A stretch of DNA of 34,928 nucleotides, taken from Mycobacterium hubeiense. GTDB lineage: Bacteria > Actinomycetota > Actinomycetes > Mycobacteriales > Mycobacteriaceae. The stretch is taken from the NCBI RefSeq assembly GCF_002838065.1, contig NZ_PIZU01000045.1, forward strand, positions 1 to 34,928, read 5' to 3'. The notes beneath the pieces are model-generated. The model was not told where the DNA came from. It worked only from the letters and a program-made list of their open reading frames with translations, and ran no database searches. Made by a program: the position numbers and the translations under genes. Each line of letters opens with the position of its first letter. Within the stretch, counting starts at the first letter, position 1. Shown piece after piece: positions 24,953-33,691 of this stretch.

Positions 24953-26459
24953 ATTGCATCAGTAACTCGCGAAGTGCGGGCACGTCGACCTTGCCCGTCG
25001 AACCGCGTGGAATCGCGTCGTCGCTGTCCAACACCAGCCACACCGATGGCACCTTGAACGAGCTCAACAGCGCACGGGCCTTGTCGTGTAGTTGCTCGGC
25101 GGTTTTGGTGTCGCACACCACCGCGGCGGCCACCCGGTCACCACCCACGTTGGTGACAAACGCATTCCGCACGCCGTCGATGGTTCGCAACGCCTCCTCG
25201 ACCTCGCTCGGGTAGACGGTCGCGCCGCTGACCTTGAACATGTCGTCGGCCCTGCCGTGGTAGAACATGAACCCGTCCGCATCCAGATGCCCGAGATCGC
25301 CGGTGGGGTAATACCCGTCGGGCGTGAACACCTCCTCGCGGCTGCGGCGGCAGATACCCCGCATCACGTGCGGTCCGCGGATCTGGATCTCGCCCACGGT
25401 GTCCGGCGGCACCGGTTCACCGGTGTCGGGGTCGACGATCCGAAGATCCATGCCTTCGAAAGGTTTTCCGCAACTGCCCCACGCCGATTCCGGCATGTCG
25501 GTGTCGGCGGCGTAACCGCAGTACGGCCCGAACGCCTCGGTCATGCCGAACAGCTTGGCCCGCGCCCCGGGCTGGCTGCGCAGCTCGGGCGGCAGCAGGG
25601 CCTCCAGGCTGCCAGGGCGTAACGCCGAGAGGTCCGCCGTTTCCGCATGGCGGGCAAGGGCTTCCGCTTGGTCGGGCCAGCCACGGAACAGTGTGACCCG
25701 TTCACGCTCCAGCAGGCGGATCGTGCTGACGGGCTCCGGCACCGGTTCGGTGACCAACGTCGCACCCGCCAGCAGAGCGGAGAGCAGACCGCCGCCGAAG
25801 CCGCCCACCCAGAAGAACGGCATCGGCAGATACAGCCGGGTGTCGGTGTCGATGCAGCGGGCGGCAAGGCCGGATCCGACCGCCGCCAGAGCATTGCCGT
25901 GGGAGTGCACGACGCCCTTCGGCGGTCCGCTGCTGCCGGAGGTGAACATGATCGCCATCGGATCACTCGGCGCCACGGTGTCAGCCATCGCGTCCACCAT
26001 GCCCATCGCCGACTCTTCCACGGCAGTGTCCAAAAGGCTTCCGGCAGGCCAGATCTGCCGCAGCGCCGGAAGGTCGTCGGGGGAGGTGAGCTCGGACCGC
26101 AGATCGTCGAGATAGCGGTGGCCACGGAACTCCTCGACCGTCACCAGCATCTGCACCGCCGCGACCCGCAGCTGGGCCACCAGTTCGCGCGGCGCCAGAA
26201 GCGTGGACAGCGGCACCAGCACCGCGCCGATGCGAGTGAGTGCCAACGCGATCTGCACCCATCGCACACCATTGGGCATGATCAGGCCGACCCGGGTGCC
26301 CTTGGTGATGCCGACAGCGACGAACGCCGACGCGAAAACGCTTGTGGTTCTGTCCAGTTCACCGTAGCTGAGGCGGGCGTGCGGGTCGATCACCATCGGC
26401 TTGGCCGGGTCTTGCGCTGCGCGGGACCGGATGAGCCGATCGATGGTCAGTTCAGACAT
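24948..26459 (-). CDS. AMP-dependent acyl-CoA ligase (ANL superfamily), last gene of the operon
   Basis: A 503-residue adenylate-forming enzyme. It has the phosphate loop FTSGSSGPPKGV (172-183), the GMTEAFGPY motif, YYPTGDLGHLDADGF and the hinge and C-terminal catalytic Lys490 in STGKVDVP. It activates a carboxylic acid to the acyl-CoA through an acyl-AMP. ATG 26459 overlaps the end of the preceding ligase by 8 nt; an upstream in-frame ATG at 26483 lies inside that gene. The last three residues (MQC) and the stop are encoded in or next to the 61-bp repeat element, so the original C-terminus may have been longer. Confidence 0.92.
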   Translation of the reverse strand: MSELTIDRLIRSRAAQDPAKPMVIDPHARLSYGELDRTTSVFASAFVAVGITKGTRVGLIMPNGVRWVQIALALTRIGAVLVPLSTLLAPRELVAQLRVAAVQMLVTVEEFRGHRYLDDLRSELTSPDDLPALRQIWPAGSLLDTAVEESAMGMVDAMADTVAPSDPMAIMFTSGSSGPPKGVVHSHGNALAAVGSGLAARCIDTDTRLYLPMPFFWVGGFGGGLLSALLAGATLVTEPVPEPVSTIRLLERERVTLFRGWPDQAEALARHAETADLSALRPGSLEALLPPELRSQPGARAKLFGMTEAFGPYCGYAADTDMPESAWGSCGKPFEGMDLRIVDPDTGEPVPPDTVGEIQIRGPHVMRGICRRSREEVFTPDGYYPTGDLGHLDADGFMFYHGRADDMFKVSGATVYPSEVEEALRTIDGVRNAFVTNVGGDRVAAAVVCDTKTAEQLHDKARALLSSFKVPSVWLVLDSDDAIPRGSTGKVDVPALRELLMQC

Positions 26460-27993
26460 CGAACAGCTTTTCCAGGTGGACACGGTCCACTTTGCCGCTG
26501 GAGAGCAGTGGAACGTCGGCGGGCGGGACGGAGACGAACCGCCGGGGAATCTTGTAGGCCGACAGTTCAGTTCTCAGCGCCTGCCTCAGGGACGCTTCAT
26601 CGAATCCATCGTCGGTGACCACCACCGCGGCCACCACCTGCCCGCGTTCGCGGTCGGGCAACCCGATGACATGCGCGACGGTACCGGCGGTGACCTTGGC
26701 GATCGCCCTCTCTACCTCTGCCGGCGCGACATTCGCGCCTGCCGTCTTGATCATCGAGCCCCGTCTGCCTACGAAATAGTAGAACCCGTCGGCGTCGACA
26801 CGCACCAGATCACCGGTATGAAACCAGCCCTCGGCATCGAAGCATTCCTCGCGACTGCGCTTGTAATAGCCCTGCATCACATACGGCCCACGAATGCACA
26901 GTTCCCCGACGCCGTCGGTGTCACAGTCGATGACCTTGGTCTCGAAGCCTGGTGCCGGTTTGCCGTACGAGCCGCGTCGGTGTTGGGCCTGATCGGATTC
27001 GTCGCCACATATCAGCACGACGCTGCCGGCCTCGGTCATCCCGAGCATATTGTGGCGCAACTCGGGATCGGCTGGTCGTGCCTCGGGCGCCATGATCGGA
27101 TAGAGGTTACCTCGTCGCATCGAGGTCAGGTCGCGGTCGGCGAAACTCGGATGCCCAGCCAGGTGCGCGATGGAGGCAACGAAACCGTTGGTGATGGTGG
27201 GCTTTTCGGCCTCGAGCAGGTCCAGCGTCTCGTCGGCGTCCGTGGCGTTGGAGCACACCAGCGTGGCGCCGGCGACGAGCGTGGCCAGCAGACCGAACGC
27301 CAGCCCGCCAATCCAGAAGAACGGTGAATTGCAGAACAGCTTGTCCTGGGCTGTCAGCCCGCGGATCTCGTTGAGGTTGCGCTGGTGTTCGAGCAGAGCA
27401 GCGTGGGTGTGCACCACGCCTTTCGGCGTGCTGGTCGACCCGGAGGTGTACACGATGGCCAGCGGATCGCAGCCGTCGACGTCGTCTTCCAACGCCGAGA
27501 GCAGACTGGGGTCCACTGATTCGCCCAGCCCGCTCAGCGCGTCGACGTCGGTGAGCACATGACGCAGCTGCGGGACCGCGGTGTTGAAAAGCCGCGTCCC
27601 CGGGCGAAAGTCACCGCACACCTCTGCCAGACGCTGTGCATAGTCGTGCGCGCGGAAGGTCCTGGCGGTGAGGAGAATTTCGACGTCGGCGTGCACGAGC
27701 TGCCTGCGTAACTCGGGTGCGGTGGCAAAGGTGGTGAACGGCACCACCACGGCGCCGATCCGGGCGGCGGCCAGCATGCCCACCACGAACGCCGCGCCGT
27801 TGGGGTACAGCAGCCCGACATGCGTGCCCTTACCCGCGCCCATCGCGATCAACCCGCGGGCCAGCTTTGCGGATTCGCAGTCGGCCTCGGTATGACTGAT
27901 CCGATCGGCGTCGCACACCAGCAAGGGTTTGTCGCCGTGGGTGCGTGCCTGCTCGCGCAGGGTTGCCGCGACGGTCGGAGAGCTACCGGGCAT
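26452..27993 (-). CDS. AMP-dependent acyl-CoA ligase (ANL superfamily), middle gene
   Basis: A 513-residue ligase with YTSGSTSTPKGV (182-193), GMTEAG, WFHTGDLVRVDADGF and the catalytic Lys501 in LSSGKVDR. It shares the overall layout of the downstream ligase (FWIGGL versus FWVGGF in the substrate region), so the two are probably paralogues with different acid preferences. ATG 27993 gives an 11-nt overlap with the upstream ligase. The open frame continues upstream to 28068 inside that gene, which I do not use. Cofactor use and residues suggest full activity. Confidence 0.92.
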   Translation of the reverse strand: MPGSSPTVAATLREQARTHGDKPLLVCDADRISHTEADCESAKLARGLIAMGAGKGTHVGLLYPNGAAFVVGMLAAARIGAVVVPFTTFATAPELRRQLVHADVEILLTARTFRAHDYAQRLAEVCGDFRPGTRLFNTAVPQLRHVLTDVDALSGLGESVDPSLLSALEDDVDGCDPLAIVYTSGSTSTPKGVVHTHAALLEHQRNLNEIRGLTAQDKLFCNSPFFWIGGLAFGLLATLVAGATLVCSNATDADETLDLLEAEKPTITNGFVASIAHLAGHPSFADRDLTSMRRGNLYPIMAPEARPADPELRHNMLGMTEAGSVVLICGDESDQAQHRRGSYGKPAPGFETKVIDCDTDGVGELCIRGPYVMQGYYKRSREECFDAEGWFHTGDLVRVDADGFYYFVGRRGSMIKTAGANVAPAEVERAIAKVTAGTVAHVIGLPDRERGQVVAAVVVTDDGFDEASLRQALRTELSAYKIPRRFVSVPPADVPLLSSGKVDRVHLEKLFDV

Positions 27994-29458
27994 GCTCGCG
28001 TTCGGCGACGAAATGGCGACGGACCTCGCCGAGGTCGGGCTTGCCGGACGGAGTGCGCGGGATGGCATCGACGATCACGATATCGGTCGGAATCTCATAG
28101 CGCGCCAACCGTGTCCGCAGGAATTCCAACAGTTCGGCGACATCCGTCCCGGACTCGCGCAATTCCACCATCGCAACCGGTGTCTCGCCAAGCCGGGCGT
28201 CCGGCCGCCCGACCACAGCCGCACCGGCCACGGCGGGATGGCTCTCCAATGCCGCACGCACATCGTCGGGCATCACCTTGAAGCCGCCGCGGATGATCGC
28301 CTGGTCGGCACGGCCGAGGATCCACAGAAAGCCGTCGGGGTCGATGCGCGCCATGTCGGTGGTGTGCATCCAGTCGGCGTCGGGGCCGAGCTGCGCGGGC
28401 TTGACCTCCAGCAGGCCCGGCTCATCGGGGCCGAGGGGAGTGCCGTCGTCGTCGACGACCCGCAGCTGGGCACCCGGATTCGCCCGGCCGACGCTGCCGC
28501 GTTTGGACGTCCAGAACTTCTGGTGGTCGGCGAGCGTCCAGCCCGCAACGCCGCCACCGAATTCCGTTGCCGCATAGGACGTCAGCACCGGAATGCCGAA
28601 CTTCTCGGTGAACGCGTCGGCGTCGTCCGCCGACAGTGGGGCGGTGCCTGAGGTGACCGCGCGGATACTGGACAGGTCCTCGCGGGTGAGGTCGGAATGC
28701 AGGACCATGCGCAGCGCGGCGGGCACCAACGACACTGCGCGCGGTCGGTGTTCGCGAACCGCTTCGGCCCACCGGTCGAGTTCGAATCGTTCCAGTAGCA
28801 CGAATGGGCGGGCCTCGGCGATGCACAGCAGGACCCGGAACACGCCACCGACGTGCACCAGTGGGGAATTCACGATCGCCACACCGCGCCGCAGTTCGGT
28901 CGGGCGCGGAGACTGAGCGGGGTCGCCACCCATCACACTGTGCGCCAACATGTCATAGGTCAAATCCACCCGTTTGGGTGGGCCGGTGGTCCCGCTCGTC
29001 AGCATCCACACCGCGACGCCGGGACGACCCGGGTCGGGATTGCGCGTGGCGGCGGGAGTCAGCTCTGGCGCCCGGTCCAGATCACCGATCGTGACCACTG
29101 CGGTCGCCGGTGACGGCGTGACAAGCGTTGCGATGTCGTCCGATTCGCCGACGATCACAGGAAGGCGCAGCGATTCGATGTCGGCGCGCGTCCGGTCGTC
29201 ACCGCGGGACGGGTTGATGACCACGACGGTGCCGCCGGCCTCCAGGACGCCCAGCAGCGCGGCGACGTGAGCGGGCCTGTTGCGCAGCATGATTCCGACG
29301 CTGGGAGCGTCGCCGCACTGTGAGACAAGCGAGGAGATCTGATCCGCGTACTCGCTGAGGCGACCCCACGTCACCCACAGCCGGTCGAACTGGATCGCCC
29401 GCGCGCCGGGATCGAGGTCCAGCACGTCGGCGATGCGACGACTGAGCGGGTGCGTCAT
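27983..29458 (-). CDS. AMP-dependent acyl-CoA ligase (ANL superfamily), first ligase gene
   Basis: The 491-residue protein is more divergent than the other two ligases. The phosphate loop is LTSGTTGPPKRV (153-164), with Arg163 in place of the usual Gly. It has YAATEFGGG instead of a GMTE-type motif, the hinge region DMARIDPDGFLWILGRADQ, and Lys473 in TPSGKPD. The catalytic Lys is present, so activity is likely. It overlaps the upstream crotonase by 1 nt and the next ligase by 11 nt. A substrate different from that of its paralogues, or aryl/cyclic acids, is possible but unproven. Confidence 0.9.
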   Translation of the reverse strand: MTHPLSRRIADVLDLDPGARAIQFDRLWVTWGRLSEYADQISSLVSQCGDAPSVGIMLRNRPAHVAALLGVLEAGGTVVVINPSRGDDRTRADIESLRLPVIVGESDDIATLVTPSPATAVVTIGDLDRAPELTPAATRNPDPGRPGVAVWMLTSGTTGPPKRVDLTYDMLAHSVMGGDPAQSPRPTELRRGVAIVNSPLVHVGGVFRVLLCIAEARPFVLLERFELDRWAEAVREHRPRAVSLVPAALRMVLHSDLTREDLSSIRAVTSGTAPLSADDADAFTEKFGIPVLTSYAATEFGGGVAGWTLADHQKFWTSKRGSVGRANPGAQLRVVDDDGTPLGPDEPGLLEVKPAQLGPDADWMHTTDMARIDPDGFLWILGRADQAIIRGGFKVMPDDVRAALESHPAVAGAAVVGRPDARLGETPVAMVELRESGTDVAELLEFLRTRLARYEIPTDIVIVDAIPRTPSGKPDLGEVRRHFVAEREHAR

Positions 29459-30240
29459 CAGCGGATCCGCGGTTGTGCCGCCGGGCCGTTGCCGTGCGCG
29501 CCGAGTTCTGCTTGGCCCAGCGGGTTTCCGAGCCTGGTATAGATCAGGTTCTGCTCGAGCGCTGCGCGGTAGGGCTTGTCCAGCGACTCCCAGATGGCTT
29601 TGACCGTGCCCTGCGTGGCCGATGGTGGCTTCGCCGCGATGCCCGCCGCGATCTCATGGGCCCGCGCCCACAACGCGTCGCGTTCGACCACTTCGGTCAC
29701 CAGTCCGATCCGCAGTGCGGTCTCCGCGCTCACGCGTTCATCGTTGCCCATCAATGCGATTCGCAATGTCTCGCCCAAGCCGACGCGGCGCATCAACCCG
29801 ATCGGTTCCAGCGCACACACGAGGCCGGCGGTGACGTGCGAGTCGAAGAACGTGGCGTCGGTGGAGCAGACCACCACGTCGGCCTCGTTGATGAAATAGA
29901 AGGCGCCGGCGGTGCACATGCCCTGCACGGCACACACGACGGGCTTCCACATCTTCTGCCACTTCGGGCTCAGCTTCTCGCCCGGATCCTCGTGGTTCCA
30001 CACGTTGTCCGGCTGCCCATACGACGACTTGATGTCCAGCCCGGCGCTGAACGCCCGATCCCCGGCGGCGCGCAATACCACCGCATGCACCGCGTCATCG
30101 AATTTCACGATGCGCCAGACCTCGGCCATCTCCTCACACATGGTGCGGTTGAATGCGTTCAGCCGCTCCGGGCGATTCAGCGTGATGGTGGCAACCCGGT
30201 CGGTGGCGTCGACATCGAGCAGAACCGTTTCGAAGTTCAT
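29458..30240 (-). CDS. Enoyl-CoA hydratase/isomerase-family (crotonase) protein lacking the canonical Glu pair
   Basis: A 260-residue crotonase fold: VATITLNRPERLNAFN, RAFSAGLDIKSS (oxyanion region), GMCTAGAFYFINEADVVV and TFFDSHVTAGLV. At the place of the two catalytic Glu of enoyl-CoA hydratase it has Tyr115 and His135, so simple hydratase chemistry is doubtful. The neighbouring crotonase shares the FFDxHV motif, so they are a tandem duplicated pair that may work together or in a hetero-oligomer. ATG 30240 overlaps the upstream stop (ATGA). Confidence 0.88.
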   Translation of the reverse strand: MNFETVLLDVDATDRVATITLNRPERLNAFNRTMCEEMAEVWRIVKFDDAVHAVVLRAAGDRAFSAGLDIKSSYGQPDNVWNHEDPGEKLSPKWQKMWKPVVCAVQGMCTAGAFYFINEADVVVCSTDATFFDSHVTAGLVCALEPIGLMRRVGLGETLRIALMGNDERVSAETALRIGLVTEVVERDALWARAHEIAAGIAAKPPSATQGTVKAIWESLDKPYRAALEQNLIYTRLGNPLGQAELGAHGNGPAAQPRIR

Positions 30241-31049
30241 CGGCACTGCCAATTCGGTGACCGCTTCTCGACGAACGCGCGCGGACCCTCGAGGGCATCT
30301 TCCGTCCGCAGCACCCGCTCGCGAAACGTCTCGGCGAGGATCTCGCCCTCGAGCAACGGCAGGTCCAGTGTCTTGTGGATGGTCAGCCGGGTTCCGCGGA
30401 CCGCCAGTGGCGCATTGGAATTCACGATGTCGGCGATCTCGTGGGCCCGTTCGAGCAGACGGTCGTGCTCGACGACTTCGGTGATCATCCCGAGCTCGTA
30501 AGCGCGCTCGGCGCTCATCCGCTCGTGCTTGCCCATCAGCGCCATCCGCAGCGCGACCGACCGCGGAAGCGCCCGCGCCAGCCGCACCATCTCGCGGGCC
30601 GCAACCAGGCCGATGGACACATGCGGGTCGAAGAACGTCGCCTTGTCCGAGGCGATCACGATGTCACCGGTGGTCACCCAGTCCAGGCCTGCGCCGCAGC
30701 AGATTCCGTTGATCGCCGCCAGCACGGGTTTGGCCATCCGGCGAAACGGGGGCGTGCCTTCCTGCGGCGCCTCCCACTGGTCGTACGTGGACAGATACGG
30801 CCGCTCGTAGATCACCTTCCCGTCCTCGGGAATCTCCTTGACGTCCGCACCGGTGCAGAACGCGCGGCCGGTTCCGGTGACGATCATCAGCCAGATGTTG
30901 TCGTCGTTCTCGGCCTCGTCGTAGGCGGCGCGCAATTCGGTGATCATGTGGGGGCTAAGCGCATTGAGCGCGTCGGGCCGGTTGAGCGTGATCGTCGCCT
31001 TGTGACCGTCGACGTCGTATTTGATGGTGTCGAACGAGTGTAAAGACAT
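30237..31049 (-). CDS. Enoyl-CoA hydratase/isomerase-family (crotonase) protein, variant active site
   Basis: The 270-residue protein has the crotonase blocks ATITLNRPDALNALS, RAFCTGADVKEIPED, GICCGAGLDWVTTGDIVI and TFFDPHVSIGLVAAREM. Asp123 and His143 sit where enoyl-CoA hydratase has its two Glu. It is similar to the gene just downstream (for example LMGKHERMSAERA against LMGNDERVSAETA). ATG 31049 lies 18 nt after the preceding crotonase. Reactions open to such variants include isomerisation, hydrolysis or C-C cleavage of an acyl-CoA. Confidence 0.88.
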   Translation of the reverse strand: MSLHSFDTIKYDVDGHKATITLNRPDALNALSPHMITELRAAYDEAENDDNIWLMIVTGTGRAFCTGADVKEIPEDGKVIYERPYLSTYDQWEAPQEGTPPFRRMAKPVLAAINGICCGAGLDWVTTGDIVIASDKATFFDPHVSIGLVAAREMVRLARALPRSVALRMALMGKHERMSAERAYELGMITEVVEHDRLLERAHEIADIVNSNAPLAVRGTRLTIHKTLDLPLLEGEILAETFRERVLRTEDALEGPRAFVEKRSPNWQCR

Positions 31050-31067
31050 GGGGTTCCTTATCTGGGT

Positions 31068-31895
31068 CTACCGACCATCGAAGTTCGGTGCGCGCTTCTC
31101 TCGGAATGCCGCCAGTCCTTCTTTGAAATCAGCGGTGCGGCAGGAGAGTTCGACGCCGTAGAGTTCACGGTCCATGGACTGAGCCAGCGTCGCGTGAAGG
31201 CCGTAGTGGATGGCTTGTTTGGCCAGCCCGACGGCCACCGTGGGGCCCGCCGCCAGGTCCGCCAGCAACTGCTCGGTGGCCGCCTCGAGATCGTCCGCGT
31301 CGACGGCATGGTGAATCAGGCCCCAATCGGCGGCGTCGGCGCCGGTCACCTTCTCGCCGAGCAGCAGCATGCGCTTGGCGCGTGACAGGCCGGCCAACCG
31401 GGGCAGCAGCCACGTGGAGCCCGAATCCGGACTGAACCCGCGTGTCACGAAGGGCTCCCAGAACGTCGCTTCGGCCTCGGCGATGGCGAAGTCGGCGGCG
31501 AGCGCCAGGTTGCAGCCGAGGCCGACCGCCCAGCCGCGCACGCTGCACACCACCGGCAGGTGTATCGACGTGAGCAGTTCGATGACGCGGTTGGCGGTCT
31601 GCGGAATGCGGCGCACCAGATCGCCCGTCCGCGGACGTGGGCCGCCGCTGTTGGTGGCCACCCAGTCGGCACCGGTGCAGAAGTGCTCACCCGCGCCGGC
31701 GATGCAGATGGCGCGCAGGGTGTCGTCGGTCGCGGCGTCGGTGAGGATGCCGACGAGTGAGTCGATCATCTGATGGCTCAACGAATTGCGTGCAGAGGGG
31801 CGTTCGAGGGTGATGCGCAGCACCGCGCCATCGCGAGAGCCCGTCACCGCACCCACTTGAGCACCCGACCTTTCCACATATTTACGGTTAGCCAT
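31068..31895 (-). CDS. Enoyl-CoA hydratase/isomerase-family protein, PaaG-like active site
   Basis: This 275-residue crotonase has HFCTGADWVATN as oxyanion segment and GLGCNLALAADFAI with Asn129 in place of the first Glu. It has GFSPDSGSTWLLPRLAGLSR, where Asp157 matches the single catalytic Asp of PaaG-type ring epoxide isomerases and enoyl-CoA isomerases. So an isomerase is more likely than a hydratase. It is the first gene of the six-gene leftward operon. The start ATG 31895 lies at the edge of the regulatory sequence; downstream in-frame GTG codons (for example codon 14) are alternatives. Confidence 0.85.
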   Translation of the reverse strand: MANRKYVERSGAQVGAVTGSRDGAVLRITLERPSARNSLSHQMIDSLVGILTDAATDDTLRAICIAGAGEHFCTGADWVATNSGGPRPRTGDLVRRIPQTANRVIELLTSIHLPVVCSVRGWAVGLGCNLALAADFAIAEAEATFWEPFVTRGFSPDSGSTWLLPRLAGLSRAKRMLLLGEKVTGADAADWGLIHHAVDADDLEAATEQLLADLAAGPTVAVGLAKQAIHYGLHATLAQSMDRELYGVELSCRTADFKEGLAAFREKRAPNFDGR

Positions 31896-31933
31896 ACAGT
31901 AGGCAATACGATTACTATCCTGTACAAGTTAGC
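31895..31933. promoter_or_regulatory. Candidate regulatory site between the crotonase-ligase operon and the GntR gene
   Basis: The divergent gap (31896-31957) contains TACAGTA at 31895-31901, CTGTAC at 31920-31925 as its inverted partner, and GTACAAGTTAGC at 31922-31933. Similar words, GTACAGTTAGC and TACAGTA, lie upstream of the thiolase at 33622-33641. Shared words in two promoters of one locus suggest a common operator, most simply for the GntR protein encoded at 31958. Confidence 0.4.
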
Positions 31934-31957
31934 AAGGAAAGCGTCTCGAGGGAACAC

Positions 31958-32734
31958 GTGCAGAAGATCCGTCAGCCACGAGTGGCCGAAATCGTGGCGT
32001 CGCGGTTGCGGGACGACATCCTCTCGGGGCGGCTGAAGGAAGGCGACGTGCTGCCGACTCAGGAGAGTTTGTTCTCCGAGTTCGGCGTGAGCCCGCCGGC
32101 GCTGCGCGAAGCCATCCACATCCTCGAAACCGACGGCCTGATCTCGGTAAGACGAGGCAACGTGGGTGGGGCTGTCGTGCATCTGCCGTCCGCTGAGCGC
32201 ACCGCCCACATGATCAGCATGGTGTTGCAGGCGCGGGCCGCAACCCCGGCCGACGTCAGTGGGGCGCTGATGCATCTCGAGCCGATCTGCGCGGGAATGT
32301 GCGCCGCCCGCGAGGACCGCATGGCCGAGGTTGTTCCGGTCCTCGAGGCCGAAATTACGAGACAGGAAGAGCAATTCGACGACGAATCGCGGTATGTGTC
32401 GAATGCCCGGCGGTTTCACGAAGCCATCGTGTCGCGCTGTGGAAACGAGCCGATGATCCTGCTGATCGGATCCTTGGAGTTGATCTGGTCCGCGCACGAG
32501 TCCTCGGTATGGGCCGACGACGGTGACCCCATGTCGCACAAGACGATGCGCGCCGCCCTACGTGATCACCAGCGGCTTCTCGACGCGATCCGCGATGGCA
32601 ATGCGCCGCGGGCGGTCAAGCTGGCGCAAGAACATCTGGCGGCCGCCCGGCGCAACACTCTCGCCGTCGGGGCTGACAAAACCATTGAGGCCAAGCTGAT
32701 TTCGAACACCAACCATCAGGAGTCTTTCAGATGA
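31958..32734 (+). CDS. GntR-family regulator (FadR subgroup, FCD domain)
   Basis: A 258-residue FadR-type regulator: winged helix in residues about 5-75 (RLKEGDVLPTQESLFSEFGV, PPALREAIHILETDGLISVR and the GNVGGAVV wing) and a C-terminal FCD-type helical ligand domain (about 90-240, with FHEAIVSRCGN and DHQRLLDAI). GTG 31958 follows GAGGGA. It starts an operon with the crotonase at 32731 (ATGA overlap) and diverges from the crotonase-ligase operon. It probably represses both until an acyl-CoA pathway intermediate binds. Confidence 0.92.
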   Translation: MQKIRQPRVAEIVASRLRDDILSGRLKEGDVLPTQESLFSEFGVSPPALREAIHILETDGLISVRRGNVGGAVVHLPSAERTAHMISMVLQARAATPADVSGALMHLEPICAGMCAAREDRMAEVVPVLEAEITRQEEQFDDESRYVSNARRFHEAIVSRCGNEPMILLIGSLELIWSAHESSVWADDGDPMSHKTMRAALRDHQRLLDAIRDGNAPRAVKLAQEHLAAARRNTLAVGADKTIEAKLISNTNHQESFR

Positions 32735-33615
32735 CATCGTCCACCGATGACCGCGTGCTCTTCGACGTCGACCACGAGAAGCGGATCGCGACGATCACGT
32801 TCAACAATCCCAAACAACGCAATTCGTATGACGCGCCCATGCGCGATGCGATCGCTCACTGTCTGGATGAGGTCGCCGACGACGACGACGTCACGGTGGT
32901 GCTGCTGCGGGGCGCTGACGGGGTCTTCAGCACCGGTGCCGATATGAACAACGCATACGGCTGGTATGGCGACAAGGGCGACCAAAAAGACCAGAAGCGT
33001 CGGCCCAGCCAACGGCGACGGCTGGCCGTGGACCGCAAATCCTTCGGCTTCTACCACAATTTCATGGGCTTTCCGAAGGTCACGGTCGGCGAGATCAGCG
33101 GCTACGCCTTGGGCGGCGGATTCGAGATGGCGTTGATGACCGACATATCGGTGATCGCCCGCGAGACCAAGATCGGCATGCCGGCGACCCGTTTCCTCGG
33201 ACCAGCGCTGGGCAGCCTGCACATGTTCTTTCACCGGCTCGGCCCGGTGCTGGCCCGCCGTCTGCTGCTCACCGGCGACATCATCGAAGCGGGCGCCGTC
33301 GAGCACCTCGGTGTGTTCACCGAAACATGCAGCGCCGCAGCGGTTCCCGCGCGCGCCCGCTATTGGGCGGAGAAGGCCGCGAAGATGCCGGCCGACGGGG
33401 TCGTCATCGCCAAGGAGGCGTTCCGCCTCGTCGAGCAGAGCCAGGCATACCAGGGCGAGGAAGTCGCCAGCTACCTCTTCCACGCTTACGGGACCAACCT
33501 GCAGTTCGCGCCCGGCGAGTTCAACTTCGTCAAGACGCGTGCAGAGCACGGGACCAAGGAAGCCTTCCGGCTGCGCGACGAGCACTTTGACGTCCCCGAG
33601 CCAGAGGTGCAGTAG
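32731..33615 (+). CDS. Enoyl-CoA hydratase/isomerase-family (crotonase) protein
   Basis: A 294-residue crotonase with ATITFNNPKQRNSYD, VFSTGADMNNAYGWYGD, GYALGGGFEMALMTDISV and GMPATRFLGPALGSLH. Glu132 matches the first catalytic Glu, while the second position is Ala152. A charged insertion (DKGDQKDQKRRPSQRRR) follows the oxyanion segment. With one acidic residue it could be a hydratase variant or an isomerase. It is coupled to the GntR gene and is followed 76 nt later by the thiolase. Confidence 0.9.
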   Translation: MTSSTDDRVLFDVDHEKRIATITFNNPKQRNSYDAPMRDAIAHCLDEVADDDDVTVVLLRGADGVFSTGADMNNAYGWYGDKGDQKDQKRRPSQRRRLAVDRKSFGFYHNFMGFPKVTVGEISGYALGGGFEMALMTDISVIARETKIGMPATRFLGPALGSLHMFFHRLGPVLARRLLLTGDIIEAGAVEHLGVFTETCSAAAVPARARYWAEKAAKMPADGVVIAKEAFRLVEQSQAYQGEEVASYLFHAYGTNLQFAPGEFNFVKTRAEHGTKEAFRLRDEHFDVPEPEVQ

Positions 33616-33621
33616 ACCCGC

Positions 33622-33641
33622 GTACAGTTAGCGCTACAGTA
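33622..33641. promoter_or_regulatory. Candidate operator/promoter upstream of the second thiolase
   Basis: GTACAGTTAGC (33622-33632) and TACAGTA (33635-33641) lie close together, with the palindrome TAGCGCTA at 33629-33636 between them. They resemble words at 31895-31933. TACAGT (33635-33640) also fits a mycobacterial -10, but no matching -35 is clear. It suggests the thiolase has its own regulated promoter. Confidence 0.4.
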
Positions 33642-33691
33642 TTTGGTAAATTTGTAACGTCGAACGTCCCGCCTACCCGAGGTTGTAGAAC

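Noticed and set aside
27361..27400. GTTGAGGTTGCGC resembling an arm of the 61-bp element
   Set aside because: It lies within the ligase coding sequence, has no partner arm at the right distance and differs from the arm, so it is coincidence.
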